NCBI GenBank assembly: GCA_944324445.1
Contig: CALUWL010000011.1
Location: 1-37,745 of the forward strand
Direction of reading: 5' to 3'
DNA from: Candidatus Gastranaerophilales bacterium
GTDB taxonomy: Bacteria; Cyanobacteriota; Vampirovibrionia; Gastranaerophilales; Gastranaerophilaceae
Length of the DNA stretch: 37,745 nucleotides
Under the pieces are notes generated by a model, which worked only from the letters and a program-made list of their open reading frames with translations, had not been told where the DNA came from and ran no database searches. Below, piece after piece: positions 16,241 to 24,668 of the stretch. The translations under genes were made by a program, and so were the position numbers. Position 1 is the stretch's first letter. The number at the start of each line of letters is the position of its first letter.

Positions 16241-19200
16241 TATTATCCCCCTCAATTTTATTATGCCATTTTTTCTTCGTGTCTTCTCGTAATTGTTGAA
16301 TTATTACATAAAATGCAGGGACAAGTATTGTACCTATTATTGCGGCTGCTGTCATACCGCCAAAAACTGTTACGCCGAGAGATTTTCTGGACATTGAACC
16401 CGGACCTACCGCAAAAACGAGCGGTAAAATACCGAAAATAAATGCTAAAACTGTCATCATAACAGCTCTAAATCTTGTTATAGCGGCTTTTTCGGCTGCT
16501 TCAATTATAGATAGACCATTTTCACGCTCTGTTTTTGCAAATTCTATAATTAAAATCGCTTGTTTAGCTGCAAGACCAATTAACATAATAAGACCGATTT
16601 GAGCATATAAATCGAGTGATTGACCCCACAAATATTGGAATAATACGGCTCCAAGCATAGCAATAGGCGCAATCAGCATAACCCCTATTGGTAACATCCA
16701 GCTTTCATATAATGCTACAAGGAATAAATAAACGAAAATTAAAGACATCGCAAGAACTATTGTTGTTTGACCTGCGGATTCAATTTCTTGAAGTGAAGTT
16801 CCCGACCAAGCAAAGCCCATATCACTAGGCAGATTTTCTCTTGAAATTCTTTCCATTTCAGCTATAGCATCACCTGAAGATTGACCTTTTGCAGGGTTAC
16901 CTTGGATTTGGATTGATTTATACATATCAAATCTTGTTATATTATAAGGACCTGTTGTAGGTTCAACTCTTACTATGGATGATAGAGGTGCAGAAGCACC
17001 TGAGGCTGTTTTAACATAGACTTTATCTATTGAATCTATTGTTGAACGGTATGGTTCTTCAGCTTGCATCATAACTCTGAATACACGTCCGTATAAGTTA
17101 AAGTCATTAACATAATACGTACCGAATTGGCTTGATAGTGCTGTATAGACATCATTTATATCTATACCTTGAGATAATATTTTTTCATAGTCTATATTTA
17201 TTATAAGTTGAGGCGTTTGTGAGTTATATTGTGTGAAAACGCTTGATAATTTAGGGCTTTGATTTGCCTTTTGAATTATTTTTTTAGCTTCCTCATGAAG
17301 TTCTTGAGGGGTTCTGTTTCCTTTATCCAAAAGCTGATATTCAAATCCTCCGAACATACTTAAACCGGTAATTGGCGGCGGAACGAAAGAGAATATGCTT
17401 ACATTTGGATATTTTTTAGCCAAGGTATTAGCATTTGCTAAGATATCATCAAGTGTTTTGTGTGATTTTGCTTTTTCTTCTTTTGACATGAAAAGATATT
17501 TAATAAAATTAGGCTTTAATCTTGTATGCCAATCATCCAGATGAGCAATCATAATTGATGTATTTTGTCCGTTAAAGCCGTTCATGGTTAAAACGGAGTG
17601 AACACCGGGGGTATTTAATAAGTCATCAGTGAATTTTGTTGCTATTTCATCTGTTTTAGCTAATGATGCACCGTCTTTTAGCTGTACATTGGTAAAAATT
17701 GCGCCTGAATCTTCTGTTGGTAAAAATCCTGTGGGAATTAACTTGAACATACCAATTAAGGCTACAACCAATATAACGTAAGTTATAAGAGTTCTTTTGG
17801 GTGCTTCAATAAAGTATTTAGAACCTTCCATGTAACTATTTTTTGTTCTTTCAAAGGCTCTATCGAATTTTTTGAGTGAAACATCCCATCCATAAGCTAA
17901 AAATTCTCCCCAAGCTTTTATTTTTTCAAAACCTTTGAGGTCTTTTTTATCGTTCCAATAATCTTTATATAATTCTCTGTATTTTTCGTAAAAACTTCTT
18001 TGAGGCATATCTTCCTTGCTTCTTAAGAAGATTGCGCACAAAGCAGGTGCTAAAGTTAATGCCATAATGGTTGAAATACCTACTGAAACAGCTATGGTAA
18101 CAGCAAATTGTTGATACATTTTGCCTGTAATTCCGGGGATAAATGCAACAGGAACAAAAACCGCCATTAAAACAAGTGATGTTGCAATAACGGCCCCTGA
18201 AACTTCTTCCATAGAAATAATTGCTGCTTCTTTAGGTTTTAAACCTCTCTCGATATGCCTTTGAACGTTTTCAACGACAACAATGGCATCATCTACAACT
18301 GTTCCGACCGCAAGAACAAGTCCGAATAATGTTAAAGTGTTAATTGAAAAACCAAATACTGTAAATGCTGCAAAAGTACCGATTAAGGATACAGGAATTG
18401 CGCAAAATGGTACAATGCTGGCTCTCCAGTCGCCAAGGAACAGATAAACCGTTGCAACAACGATTAATATAGCAAGTATAATGGCTTCAATAACTTCATG
18501 CAAAGAGTCTTTAACAGAATCCGTTGCATTATAGAAGGTTGAATATTTTATTCCGTCGGGGAAGTTTTTAGATAATTCTTCCATTTTTTTGTTACATTTT
18601 TCAGCAACATCAATTGCATTTGCATAGGATAATTGCGTAACAGACATAACCGCAACGGATTTATTATCTACTTTACCGTCTGTAGTATAGTTTTCGCCTG
18701 CAAGTTCGACCCTTGCTATATCTGATAAGCGAATTGCTTGTCCGCCAACATTTGAGCGAATTATGATATTTTCAAACTCTTCTTTGGTTTTAAGTCTTCC
18801 GGGGGTTTTTAGGGTAATTGCCATATCAGTTTTTTTGACTAAAGGTTCATTACCCAAAGAACCTGCTGAAACTTGAGCATTTTGAGCGTTTATGGCAGCT
18901 GAAACCTCGGCAGATGAAACATTAAGAGCCGCCATTTTTTCGCTATCCAGCCATATTCTCATTGAGTAGTCTTTTCCGCCGAAAACTTGAACTTCTGCAA
19001 CGCCGTATATACGCGCAAGTTCATCTTTTAAATATATTGATGCGTAATTTGATAAAGTTACCAAATCAACGGAATTATCGGGTGAATAAATACCGTAATA
19101 CAAAAGTCCGCCGCCGCTTGTATTTTGTTTTACCGTAAGTCCGTATCTTGATACATCCGAAGGAAGTCTTGAAGTTACAAGAGAGATTTTATTTTGAACG

Positions 19201-19520
19201 TTAACGACGTTCATATCAGGATCAGAACCTACTTCAAAGTATATTTTTAATCTGTATTGTCCGTCTTTTGAATCAGACGACATATATAACATTCTTTCAA
19301 CGCCGTTAACAGCTGATTCAATAGGAGCTGCAACTGTTGATTCTATAACATCTGAACTCGCACCTGTGTATGTTGCCGTTACCATAACTTGCGGCGGGGT
19401 AATTGTCGGATATTCTTCAAGGGGTAATGCTTTCATTGCAATAAAACCTACAAGCATTATTACAATTGATATTACAAAAGCAAATCTAGGCCTTTCTATG
19501 AAAAATTTTGATGAAAACAT
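16224..19520 (-). CDS. RND multidrug efflux transporter, HAE1/AcrB type
   Basis: The inner-membrane proton-driven pump starts [20 protein letters not shown], the standard HAE1 opening. The proton-relay residues are present: D410 and D411 in [14 protein letters not shown] (AcrB D407/D408), K986 in [15 protein letters not shown] (AcrB K940), and the Arg in RFRAVMMT. The 1098 residues exceed AcrB (1049), mainly through a longer cytoplasmic segment between the two transmembrane bundles (about 500-570) and an extra lysine-rich loop near 690. It begins directly after the adaptor stop codon and overlaps the TolC-like gene. Drug, bile-salt or metabolite export is likely; substrate cannot be read from sequence. 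Confidence 0.93.
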   Translation of the reverse strand: MFSSKFFIERPRFAFVISIVIMLVGFIAMKALPLEEYPTITPPQVMVTATYTGASSDVIESTVAAPIESAVNGVERMLYMSSDSKDGQYRLKIYFEVGSDPDMNVVNVQNKISLVTSRLPSDVSRYGLTVKQNTSGGGLLYYGIYSPDNSVDLVTLSNYASIYLKDELARIYGVAEVQVFGGKDYSMRIWLDSEKMAALNVSSAEVSAAINAQNAQVSAGSLGNEPLVKKTDMAITLKTPGRLKTKEEFENIIIRSNVGGQAIRLSDIARVELAGENYTTDGKVDNKSVAVMSVTQLSYANAIDVAEKCNKKMEELSKNFPDGIKYSTFYNATDSVKDSLHEVIEAIILAILIVVATVYLFLGDWRASIVPFCAIPVSLIGTFAAFTVFGFSINTLTLFGLVLAVGTVVDDAIVVVENVQRHIERGLKPKEAAIISMEEVSGAVIATSLVLMAVFVPVAFIPGITGKMYQQFAVTIAVSVGISTIMALTLAPALCAIFLRSKEDMPQRSFYEKYRELYKDYWNDKKDLKGFEKIKAWGEFLAYGWDVSLKKFDRAFERTKNSYMEGSKYFIEAPKRTLITYVILVVALIGMFKLIPTGFLPTEDSGAIFTNVQLKDGASLAKTDEIATKFTDDLLNTPGVHSVLTMNGFNGQNTSIMIAHLDDWHTRLKPNFIKYLFMSKEEKAKSHKTLDDILANANTLAKKYPNVSIFSFVPPPITGLSMFGGFEYQLLDKGNRTPQELHEEAKKIIQKANQSPKLSSVFTQYNSQTPQLIINIDYEKILSQGIDINDVYTALSSQFGTYYVNDFNLYGRVFRVMMQAEEPYRSTIDSIDKVYVKTASGASAPLSSIVRVEPTTGPYNITRFDMYKSIQIQGNPAKGQSSGDAIAEMERISRENLPSDMGFAWSGTSLQEIESAGQTTIVLAMSLIFVYLFLVALYESWMLPIGVMLIAPIAMLGAVLFQYLWGQSLDLYAQIGLIMLIGLAAKQAILIIEFAKTERENGLSIIEAAEKAAITRFRAVMMTVLAFIFGILPLVFAVGPGSMSRKSLGVTVFGGMTAAAIIGTILVPAFYVIIQQLREDTKKKWHNKIEGDNNEQKN

Positions 19521-20687
19521 TTATTCCCCTTTTTTTGTTGTTTGTTCAGCGTTTTCCTTATTTTGTTGAATTTTTACGGGCATTTTAGGTGTTAGTTTGG
19601 TTAAATTGGTTGCAATATATTTATCACCTTTTTTTAAACCTTCTTTGATTATCCAATAATTTTCATATTGTCCTGCATCTTTAAAATATTTTGTTTGTAC
19701 AATGTTGTTTTCGTCTGCAACATAGACATAACGCCCTTTTGAATCTTGCAGGACAACTTCTTGCGGTACAACAAGAACGTTATTTTTTTGATTTGAATAA
19801 ACTTTAACCTTTACAAAATCTCCAGGAATTAGAACATGGTCATTATTTTCAAAAGTTGCTCTAAAATCCATAGTTCCTGTGGAGGTAGATATCTGGTTAT
19901 CCCAAAAATCTTGTATACCTTTAACAGGATATACCGTTCCGTTTGGTAATATAACATCTACTTTTATTGGTTTTTCGCCTTTTTTAGGTATGAAATCCAA
20001 ATTTCTTAAATCACTGAATTGTTTTGAATCAACGCTATATTTAACGTATATCGGATTTGTTTTAATTACTGTCGCTAAAGTACCCGATGAAATTGTTACA
20101 TAGTTTCCTTCTTGAATTTGCAGAGAGCCGATTTTGCCGTCTACGGGAGATTTTATTGAGGTATATCCGTAATTTCTCTTAGCTTCGGCTAATTGTGCAC
20201 TTGCAGATTTAACAGCAGCGCTTGCTGCATCTTTATCTGCTTTTAGTCCGTCATAAGTAGATTTTGAAATAAAATCTTTTTTAACAAGCTCAGCGCCTCT
20301 ATCGTAATCTCTTGTTGCTTTATATAAAACCGCTTTAGCATTTTCCAAATCTGCTTTTGCTTTATTTAAATTGTTTAAATATTGTGTAGGTTCAATTGTA
20401 AAGAGCAACTGCCCTTTTTTTACAAAATCACCTTCCTTGAAATGCTTTTTTTGTAAGTAGCCGTCTATTCTTGCAACTAAATCAACTTTATCCATAGATT
20501 GAACTCTGCCGGGGATTTCGATTGATTTATAGATTTCTTTTTCTTCAATATTGCCCAATTCAACCGTTGGAGTTGAACTCAGTGCAAGAGCTTTTGCTCT
20601 TTGGATTTCTCCGACTTTAGTTATAGTAAAACGGATACCTACAAGCACCAGAATTACAACTGATGTAACAATTAATATTTTCTTCAT
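19521..20687 (-). CDS. RND periplasmic adaptor (membrane fusion protein), AcrA/MexA type
   Basis: It begins with an N-terminal membrane anchor or uncleaved signal (residues 4-22, VTSVVILVLVGIRFTITKV). The barrel-sandwich (lipoyl-like) half VDLVARIDGYLQKKHFKEGD and its partner IKSPVDGKIGSLQIQEG bracket a helical hairpin at about 100-165. Beta-barrel and membrane-proximal domains follow. No lipobox Cys is present, so anchoring is by the N-terminal helix. The 388 residues are normal. An AGGGGAG site lies about 12 nt before the ATG, longer than usual. First gene of the efflux operon. No dedicated regulator (such as TetR) is adjacent. Confidence 0.9.
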   Translation of the reverse strand: MKKILIVTSVVILVLVGIRFTITKVGEIQRAKALALSSTPTVELGNIEEKEIYKSIEIPGRVQSMDKVDLVARIDGYLQKKHFKEGDFVKKGQLLFTIEPTQYLNNLNKAKADLENAKAVLYKATRDYDRGAELVKKDFISKSTYDGLKADKDAASAAVKSASAQLAEAKRNYGYTSIKSPVDGKIGSLQIQEGNYVTISSGTLATVIKTNPIYVKYSVDSKQFSDLRNLDFIPKKGEKPIKVDVILPNGTVYPVKGIQDFWDNQISTSTGTMDFRATFENNDHVLIPGDFVKVKVYSNQKNNVLVVPQEVVLQDSKGRYVYVADENNIVQTKYFKDAGQYENYWIIKEGLKKGDKYIATNLTKLTPKMPVKIQQNKENAEQTTKKGE

Positions 20688-20868
20688 TTTATGGTTTATC
20701 TCCCCTATGTTTCATCATTTTATCATAAATCAAATGCTGTAAGAAATAATAATCATCCATTTAAAGTAGATGGAATTACATTTTTCAGATAATATGATTT
20801 ATTTTTTTATCTCCCTCAATAGGATAAAAAACAAATTATACTATCATCCAATTTAAAAAAATGAAAAG

Positions 20869-20898
20869 TTGAGATAATAGAATTATCCTCTTTATATT
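20869..20898 (+). promoter_or_regulatory. Predicted promoter with palindrome in its spacer
   Basis: TTGAGA (20869-20874), an 18-bp spacer and TATATT (20893-20898) lie just before the strongest Shine-Dalgarno of the window. GATAAT-AGA-ATTATC (20873-20887) is a perfect inverted repeat within the promoter and a candidate repressor site. Confidence 0.35.
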
Positions 20899-20921
20899 TC
20901 AAAAGAAAGGAGGGAAATTCT

Positions 20922-21080
20922 GTGATTAAGAGATATTTTAATATTTTAATAAAAAAAACCGATAAATATAATAAAAAAGCGACCAACCCCTTTTTAAAAA
21001 GTGAATTTTCATATAATCCTTTTAAATCTATATATGAACAAACCTATATTTGGGTAGAGAAAAAATCTGATGATACTTGA
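20922..21080 (+). CDS. Small basic protein, 52 aa, with a strong Shine-Dalgarno
   Basis: The ORF starts with GTG at 20922, preceded by AAAGGAGGG, the best ribosome site in the window, at 8-9 nt spacing. Translation gives MIKRYFNILIKKTDKYNKKA at the N-terminus and YIWVEKKSDDT at the C-terminus, with lysine and aromatic residues throughout. The stop is 1 bp from the end of the convergent gene. No membrane segment and no known domain. The ribosome site and tight fit between neighbours support a real gene, but conservation cannot be tested here. It could be a small DNA- or protein-binding regulator, or a toxin-like peptide. Confidence 0.5.
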   Translation: MIKRYFNILIKKTDKYNKKATNPFLKSEFSYNPFKSIYEQTYIWVEKKSDDT

Positions 21081-21081
21081 T

Positions 21082-21420
21082 TTATCTTTTAAAAATCGGG
21101 TCGTGATTGGAATATTTTTTCTTTTTTTCCTTATTAAAATTTGAGCTTCCTACATTTTCGATTGTTTGTTTTTCTAACTCCTGTCCGAGGTTGTTTAAAT
21201 CTAAATTTTCAATTTCGGACAGATTTTCTTTGTTTGAATAAATTTCATCTAATTTCTTTTTTGTTTCTTGAAATACAAATTCTTTTTGACTTTCATCAAT
21301 ATTAAATTTTTCGATTGCTGCTCTTATTTCTTCATCGGTAGGCATTTTGAGTTCTTGTGCTATAGTTAAATTCGCAAATAAGAAAAAAACAACAGTAATT
21401 ATATAGAAAATTTTTTTCAT
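21082..21420 (-). CDS. Secreted hypothetical protein, 112 aa
   Basis: A signal peptide (MKKIFYIITVVFFLFANLTI, cleavage near IA-QE at 21-22) precedes a charged, mostly helical mature region. That region has ELKMPTDEEIRAAIEKFNI, a possible coiled-coil to about residue 85, and a very basic tail (KEKKKKYSNHD). AAGGGA lies 7 nt before the ATG. It is divergent from the GlcD-type gene across a 43-bp region. No family recognised; an exported structural or adaptor role is only a guess. Confidence 0.6.
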   Translation of the reverse strand: MKKIFYIITVVFFLFANLTIAQELKMPTDEEIRAAIEKFNIDESQKEFVFQETKKKLDEIYSNKENLSEIENLDLNNLGQELEKQTIENVGSSNFNKEKKKKYSNHDPIFKR

Positions 21421-21429
21421 TTTATTCCC

Positions 21430-21457
21430 TTAAGATATTATATTTTTATAATAAAAT
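21430..21457 (+). promoter_or_regulatory. Predicted leaderless promoter of the GlcD-type gene
   Basis: TTAAGA (21430-21435), a 16-bp spacer and TAAAAT (21452-21457) lie 6 nt before the ATG. An overlapping TATAAT (21447-21452) could also serve as -10, giving a leader of about 4 nt. No Shine-Dalgarno. Confidence 0.45.
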
Positions 21458-21463
21458 ATTTTT

Positions 21464-22834
21464 ATGACTTTTGTAAATGAATTAAAAAGAGTATGTCCTG
21501 ATAATTTTCTTGAAAAAAAAGAAGATTTATACGTTTATGCTCATGATACATCTCAAAATCCTGATAATATAATTTTACCTCGTGCGGTTGTTTTTCCGAA
21601 AAATACTAAAGAGGTAAGTGAAGTTGTTAAAATTTTAAATAAATATAATGTTCCTTTTATTCCAAGAGCGCAAGGCACAAATCATTGCGGCGCAACAAGA
21701 TTAATAAAAGAATCGGTTGTTATTCATTTTTCTAAAATGGATAAAATTATAAAAATTGATAAAAAGAATTTAATTGCAAAAGTTCAACCGAATGTTGTGA
21801 TAGGAGATTTGAATAAAGAGCTCGATAAATTAAATCTTTTCTTTCCGCCTGATCCTTCAAATCTTGCTGTTTCAACTGTTGGCGGTGCAATAGGTCTTTG
21901 TGCCGGCGGACCAAGAACATTTAAATACGGAAATACAAAAGATTATGTTATTAATCTTGAGGTTGTTTTAGCAGATGGCTCTGTTATTAAAACTTCTAAA
22001 GACTTGCCAAAAAATGTTACGGGATATAATATTACAAGTCTTTTTGTTGGGTCTGAAGGAACTTTGGGGTTAATTACGGAAGCTACTTTGAAGCTTATTC
22101 CAAAACCTGAAGAAAGACTTTTAACCTTAGCTTATTTCAATTCTCTTGAAGATGCTGCTAAATGTGTAAATAATATAATAGATTTTGGATTTATACCTTC
22201 CACTTTGGATTTATTGGATAATAATACAATTAAAACAATTGAAAGATTTAATCCTTGTAATCTTTTAACAGATAAAGAGGCTGTTTTATTAATTGAATTA
22301 GACGGATTTAGAAAATGCGTCCAATATGAAACCGAAATTTTAAAAGAAATTTTGCAAAAATCAAATGCGCTCAATATTATTCAAGCAAAAAATCAAATTG
22401 AAAATGAAGAAATTTGGAGAGCAAGAAGAAGTGCTTATTCTGCTGTTACTCAGTTAAAGTCGAATGTTGTAACGGAAGATATTGTTGTTCCGAGAGAAAA
22501 AATAGTTGAATGCGTTAGAAAAATAAATGAAATTTCAAAAAAATATAATATTACAGTCTGCATTATGGGACATGCAGGAGATGGCAATATCCACCCTAAT
22601 TTTGCTCTTGATTTATCTGATAAAACTGAAAAAGAAAATTTTGAAAAATTAAAAGACGAGCTTTTTTATTATGCGTTATCTGTAGATGGAACACTATCAG
22701 GAGAGCATGGGATAGGTTTGCATAAGAAAAAATATTTAAAAGACGCTCTTGATAATGGGGCTTTTCAGGTAATGCAAAATATTAAAAAATTATTTGATAC
22801 TAAAAATATTATAAATCCGGAAAAAATGTTTTAA
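21464..22834 (+). CDS. glcD: FAD-linked oxidase, GlcD / D-lactate dehydrogenase type
   Basis: This flavoprotein should oxidise a 2-hydroxyacid such as D-lactate or glycolate. The PCMH-type FAD domain shows FIPRAQGTNHCGATRL, PPDPSNLAVSTVGGAIGLCA and VGSEGTLGLITEATLKLIP. The C-terminal FAD-oxidase domain has the conserved GHAGDGNIHPNF (metal/substrate histidines) and GTLSGEHGIGLHKKKYL. The 456 residues match the family (about 460-480). The substrate cannot be fixed, and the GlcE/GlcF partners are absent, which leans towards a single-subunit lactate dehydrogenase. The MATE gene follows 2 bp after its stop, so the two form an operon. Confidence 0.85.
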   Translation: MTFVNELKRVCPDNFLEKKEDLYVYAHDTSQNPDNIILPRAVVFPKNTKEVSEVVKILNKYNVPFIPRAQGTNHCGATRLIKESVVIHFSKMDKIIKIDKKNLIAKVQPNVVIGDLNKELDKLNLFFPPDPSNLAVSTVGGAIGLCAGGPRTFKYGNTKDYVINLEVVLADGSVIKTSKDLPKNVTGYNITSLFVGSEGTLGLITEATLKLIPKPEERLLTLAYFNSLEDAAKCVNNIIDFGFIPSTLDLLDNNTIKTIERFNPCNLLTDKEAVLLIELDGFRKCVQYETEILKEILQKSNALNIIQAKNQIENEEIWRARRSAYSAVTQLKSNVVTEDIVVPREKIVECVRKINEISKKYNITVCIMGHAGDGNIHPNFALDLSDKTEKENFEKLKDELFYYALSVDGTLSGEHGIGLHKKKYLKDALDNGAFQVMQNIKKLFDTKNIINPEKMF

Positions 22835-22836
22835 TT

Positions 22837-24162
22837 ATGACAAAATTCAATGATTATAAAGAAATAGTTATTAATTTAATCAAGCTTTCTTTGCCTATCT
22901 TAGGCGGAAATCTTTCGCAAATTTTGGTAAATTTAGCTGATACCATTATTGCAGGCAGATATTCAACATTGGCACTAGGAGCTGTTTCAGTTGCAAGCGC
23001 TATAATAATGACTGCAATAATAGGCGCAATCGGCTTAATTATGAGCATTAGTCCGGTTATATCAAATTTTAGAGGTGCAAATATAAGAAGTAAGAAATAT
23101 TTTAAATTAACTCTTTTATTTTCTCTTGTTGTTTCAATTCCGTTTTTTATTTTAATTGAAATTTTAATTTTGAAGTTGCCTATGATAGGGCTTTCAGATG
23201 AATTATTTGAACCTGTTAAGATTTATCTTGAAATATGCTCTTGGACGGTTTTTCCGAGCGCTGTTTTTATAGCTTTAAAAGAATTTTTGCAGGCTTATGA
23301 AAAAGTTGTTTTTGCAAATGGTTTAATGCTTTTTATGGTAATTTTAAATGTTATATTAAATATTATTTTAGCTTTCGGGTTTAATTTTAACGGAATACAA
23401 ATTCCTGAAATGGGGGTTAAAGGTCTTGCATTAGCTACTTTGATTTCAAAAGTGCTTGTTGCTGTTTTGATGATTTTATATTGCCTGCCTTTATTTAAAA
23501 CTCCTTTTGAAAAGTCCAAAAAATATGTTAAAGATTTAATTAAAACGGGTTTTCCAATCTCGCTTGCCATGTTTTTTGAATTTTTAGGATTTAATTTGAC
23601 AGCTGTTTTAATTGGGAAGTTTTCAGCTCTATTTGCAGGAGTTCATAATATAATTTTATGTGTTGCAAATTGTACATTTATGATTGCGCTTTCAATTTCT
23701 TCGGCTGCAAGTATCAGAGTCGGATATTTTAACGGTAAGAAAGATAAGCTTAATATAAAAAGATACGCAATTACCAGTATTTCGATGATTATAATAGTTT
23801 GTATTATTGCTTTTTGCTTTTTTGATATATTTCAAAATCAAGTTGTGTATTTGTTTTCAAAAGATGCAGAGGTTTTATATTGGTGTAAAAAAATTCTTAA
23901 AATTGCGCTGTGTTTCTTATTCTTTGATGGTTTGCAATGTGCTTGTGTCGGAGTTTTAAAGGGATTAAAAGATACTAAAATTATCATGTTTACCATGCTT
24001 TTTGCATATTTAATTATAGCAATTCCTTTTGGGTCTTATTTTGCATTTAATTACGGCTATGTTCTTGAAGGATATTGGACAGGACTTGCGCTTGCTTTGC
24101 TTTTTGCGGCTATAGTAACAAGTACAAGATTAATATACGATATAAGGAAAATTAAGTTTTAG
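22837..24162 (+). CDS. MATE family efflux transporter
   Basis: The 441-residue polytopic protein has about twelve hydrophobic segments in two homologous halves. The MATE start LSLPILGGNLSQILVNLADT and the following GAVSVASAI element are recognisable, as are the second-half counterparts beginning GFPISLAMFFEFLGFN. MATE proteins export cationic drugs or metabolites using Na+ or H+. It lies 2 bp after the GlcD-type gene. Its last 4 bp overlap the convergent XRE regulator. Substrate unknown; it could be a DinF/NorM-type exporter or a relative that moves another solute. Confidence 0.88.
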   Translation: MTKFNDYKEIVINLIKLSLPILGGNLSQILVNLADTIIAGRYSTLALGAVSVASAIIMTAIIGAIGLIMSISPVISNFRGANIRSKKYFKLTLLFSLVVSIPFFILIEILILKLPMIGLSDELFEPVKIYLEICSWTVFPSAVFIALKEFLQAYEKVVFANGLMLFMVILNVILNIILAFGFNFNGIQIPEMGVKGLALATLISKVLVAVLMILYCLPLFKTPFEKSKKYVKDLIKTGFPISLAMFFEFLGFNLTAVLIGKFSALFAGVHNIILCVANCTFMIALSISSAASIRVGYFNGKKDKLNIKRYAITSISMIIIVCIIAFCFFDIFQNQVVYLFSKDAEVLYWCKKILKIALCFLFFDGLQCACVGVLKGLKDTKIIMFTMLFAYLIIAIPFGSYFAFNYGYVLEGYWTGLALALLFAAIVTSTRLIYDIRKIKF

Positions 24163-24494
24163 TTTTTTTTGTTATTTTCTTTAACTGCTTGTATTAAGGC
24201 AATACATAAATCAACTTCTTTATCATTGAGTGAATATATATTTTGGATTAATTCTTCTCTTTTTTTATTTATTTGACTGCTTGTATTTATTCCGAATTCA
24301 CATAAATTAATATCAAGTATTTCTATGATTTTAAAAAAATTATTTATATTTGGTAAAAATGCTCCTCTTTCAATTTGACCTAGGTGTTTTTCGGATATTC
24401 CTATTAATTCTGATAGTTCTTCTTGAGTTAATTTTTTCTTTTTTCTGTGTTTTTTTATAATCTGACCTGTTAATTTTTTATCTTGAAGTATCAT
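24159..24494 (-). CDS. XRE-family helix-turn-helix regulator, 111 aa
   Basis: I choose ATG 24494 (MILQDKKLTGQIIKKHRKKK), which has a GGAG site 9 nt upstream; the track start 13 codons earlier lies in the palindromic operator region. The HTH is LTQEELSELIGISEKHLGQI at about residues 22-41, followed by ERGAFLPNINNFFKIIEILD. A helical tail may mediate dimerisation. It is divergent from a cysteine-repeat prepilin gene, and two inverted repeats lie between them. By analogy to similar regulators it may control itself and that neighbour; this is inference. Confidence 0.8.
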   Translation of the reverse strand: MILQDKKLTGQIIKKHRKKKKLTQEELSELIGISEKHLGQIERGAFLPNINNFFKIIEILDINLCEFGINTSSQINKKREELIQNIYSLNDKEVDLCIALIQAVKENNKKN

Positions 24495-24515
24495 GATGTA
24501 TTCTCCAATATTTAA

Positions 24516-24549
24516 GTTAAAAATAGGATACATACATAGTATTTTTAAC
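24516..24549. promoter_or_regulatory. Inverted repeat GTTAAAAATA-N14-TATTTTTAAC
   Basis: Perfect 10-bp arms (24516-24525 and 24540-24549) sit directly upstream of the XRE gene's Shine-Dalgarno. The spacing suits an autorepressor binding as a dimer or tetramer, although A+T-rich arms can arise by chance. Confidence 0.45.
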
Positions 24550-24558
24550 TTTATTAAT

Positions 24559-24582
24559 ATATCTTTTTATATAAAAAGATAT
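24559..24582. promoter_or_regulatory. 24-bp perfect palindrome between XRE and prepilin genes
   Basis: ATATCTTTTT, ATAT and AAAAAGATAT form an uninterrupted palindrome centred between 24570 and 24571, about 87 bp before the prepilin ATG. It could be an operator or part of a cruciform. It is entirely A+T apart from one C and one G. Confidence 0.45.
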
Positions 24583-24668
24583 GTAAATATTGCTTTTTTA
24601 AAAAATTTATATTATATATAAAATTAACCAAAACATTTTTGAATAACGGATTGAACTAGGAAAATAAT

